Source: an uncultured Clostridium sp.
GTDB lineage: Bacteria > Bacillota > Clostridia > TANB77 > CAG-508
Reading direction: 5' to 3'
Assembly (NCBI GenBank): GCA_946497905.1
Contig: CAMMMI010000099.1
Coordinates: 1 to 5,475, forward strand
DNA length: 5,475 nt
Each line of letters begins with the position of its first letter. Positions within the stretch are counted from its first letter, which is position 1. The notes beneath the pieces were generated by a model that searched no databases, had not been told where the DNA came from, and saw only the letters and a program-made list of their open reading frames with translations. Both the position numbers and the translations under genes were made by a program. Below, one piece after another: positions 5,426 through 5,475 of this stretch.

Positions 5426-5475
5426 AAAAAAAATCATTCCTTTCTCGCTTCGCTCAAAGGCACACATAGGAATGA
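5426..5475 (-). promoter_or_regulatory. tyrA leader hairpin with T8 tract, SD inside the stem (window edge)
   Basis: On the minus strand TCATTCC (5475-5469) can pair with GGAATGA (5440-5434). An inner CCTTT (5460-5456) can instead pair with AAAGG (5443-5439), around the locally GC-rich GAGCGAAGCGAG. The two pairings compete for the same GG at 5440-5439, which is also the core of the probable SD AAAGGA (5443-5438). Eight T (5433-5426) follow the stem and end at the ATG. The arrangement resembles a terminator or a translation-blocking hairpin. The 5' part of the leader is outside the window, so no T-box or other sensor can be confirmed. Confidence 0.5.

Noticed and set aside
5426..5467. N-terminal extension of TyrA to the ATG at 5467, or a start at the ATG at 5437
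   Set aside because: The extra codons translate the leader hairpin and T8 tract. The ATG at 5437 overlaps the SD itself. The Rossmann strand begins right at the ATG at 5425.
1..5475. CRISPR array or tandem repeats
   Set aside because: No regularly spaced direct repeats were seen on either strand.

Overview
The window is strongly A+T-rich, has canonical AGGAGG-type Shine-Dalgarno (SD) sites and a tRNA with an encoded CCA end. Its operon carries aromatic amino-acid genes of the kind found in low-GC Gram-positive bacteria. A Clostridia-like Firmicute is the best guess; I cannot name a species from the sequence alone.

Layout: a tRNA-Lys(CTT) gene lies on the plus strand at the left edge and ends in a hairpin with T-runs on both sides (99-132). 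That hairpin also serves the convergent genes. All protein genes are on the minus strand, so transcription runs right to left: tyrA (prephenate dehydrogenase, 5425-4349), pheA (prephenate dehydratase, 4337-3540), an AroQ-type chorismate mutase (3519-3064), an intact IS110/IS1111-family insertion sequence (about 3026-1498), and a fold-type I PLP aminotransferase (1329-142).

The four host genes cover the whole route from chorismate to phenylalanine and tyrosine. AroQ makes prephenate, PheA and TyrA turn it into phenylpyruvate and 4-hydroxyphenylpyruvate, and the aminotransferase could do the final transamination. The tyrA-pheA-aroQ block is tightly packed (11 and 20 bp gaps, with the pheA SD overlapping the tyrA stop). 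The insertion sequence sits between this block and the aminotransferase, in the same orientation.

The most interesting part is the insertion sequence. It encodes a full-length DEDD/Tnp_20 recombinase behind a promoter with both consensus hexamers (TTGACA, 18 bp, TATAAT). Its roughly 165-nt non-coding 3' region folds into a long interrupted stem plus small hairpins, which is where IS1111-type elements carry their target-specifying RNA (bridge RNA, seekRNA). A second point of interest is the tyrA leader at the right edge: a locally GC-rich hairpin followed by eight T directly against the start codon.
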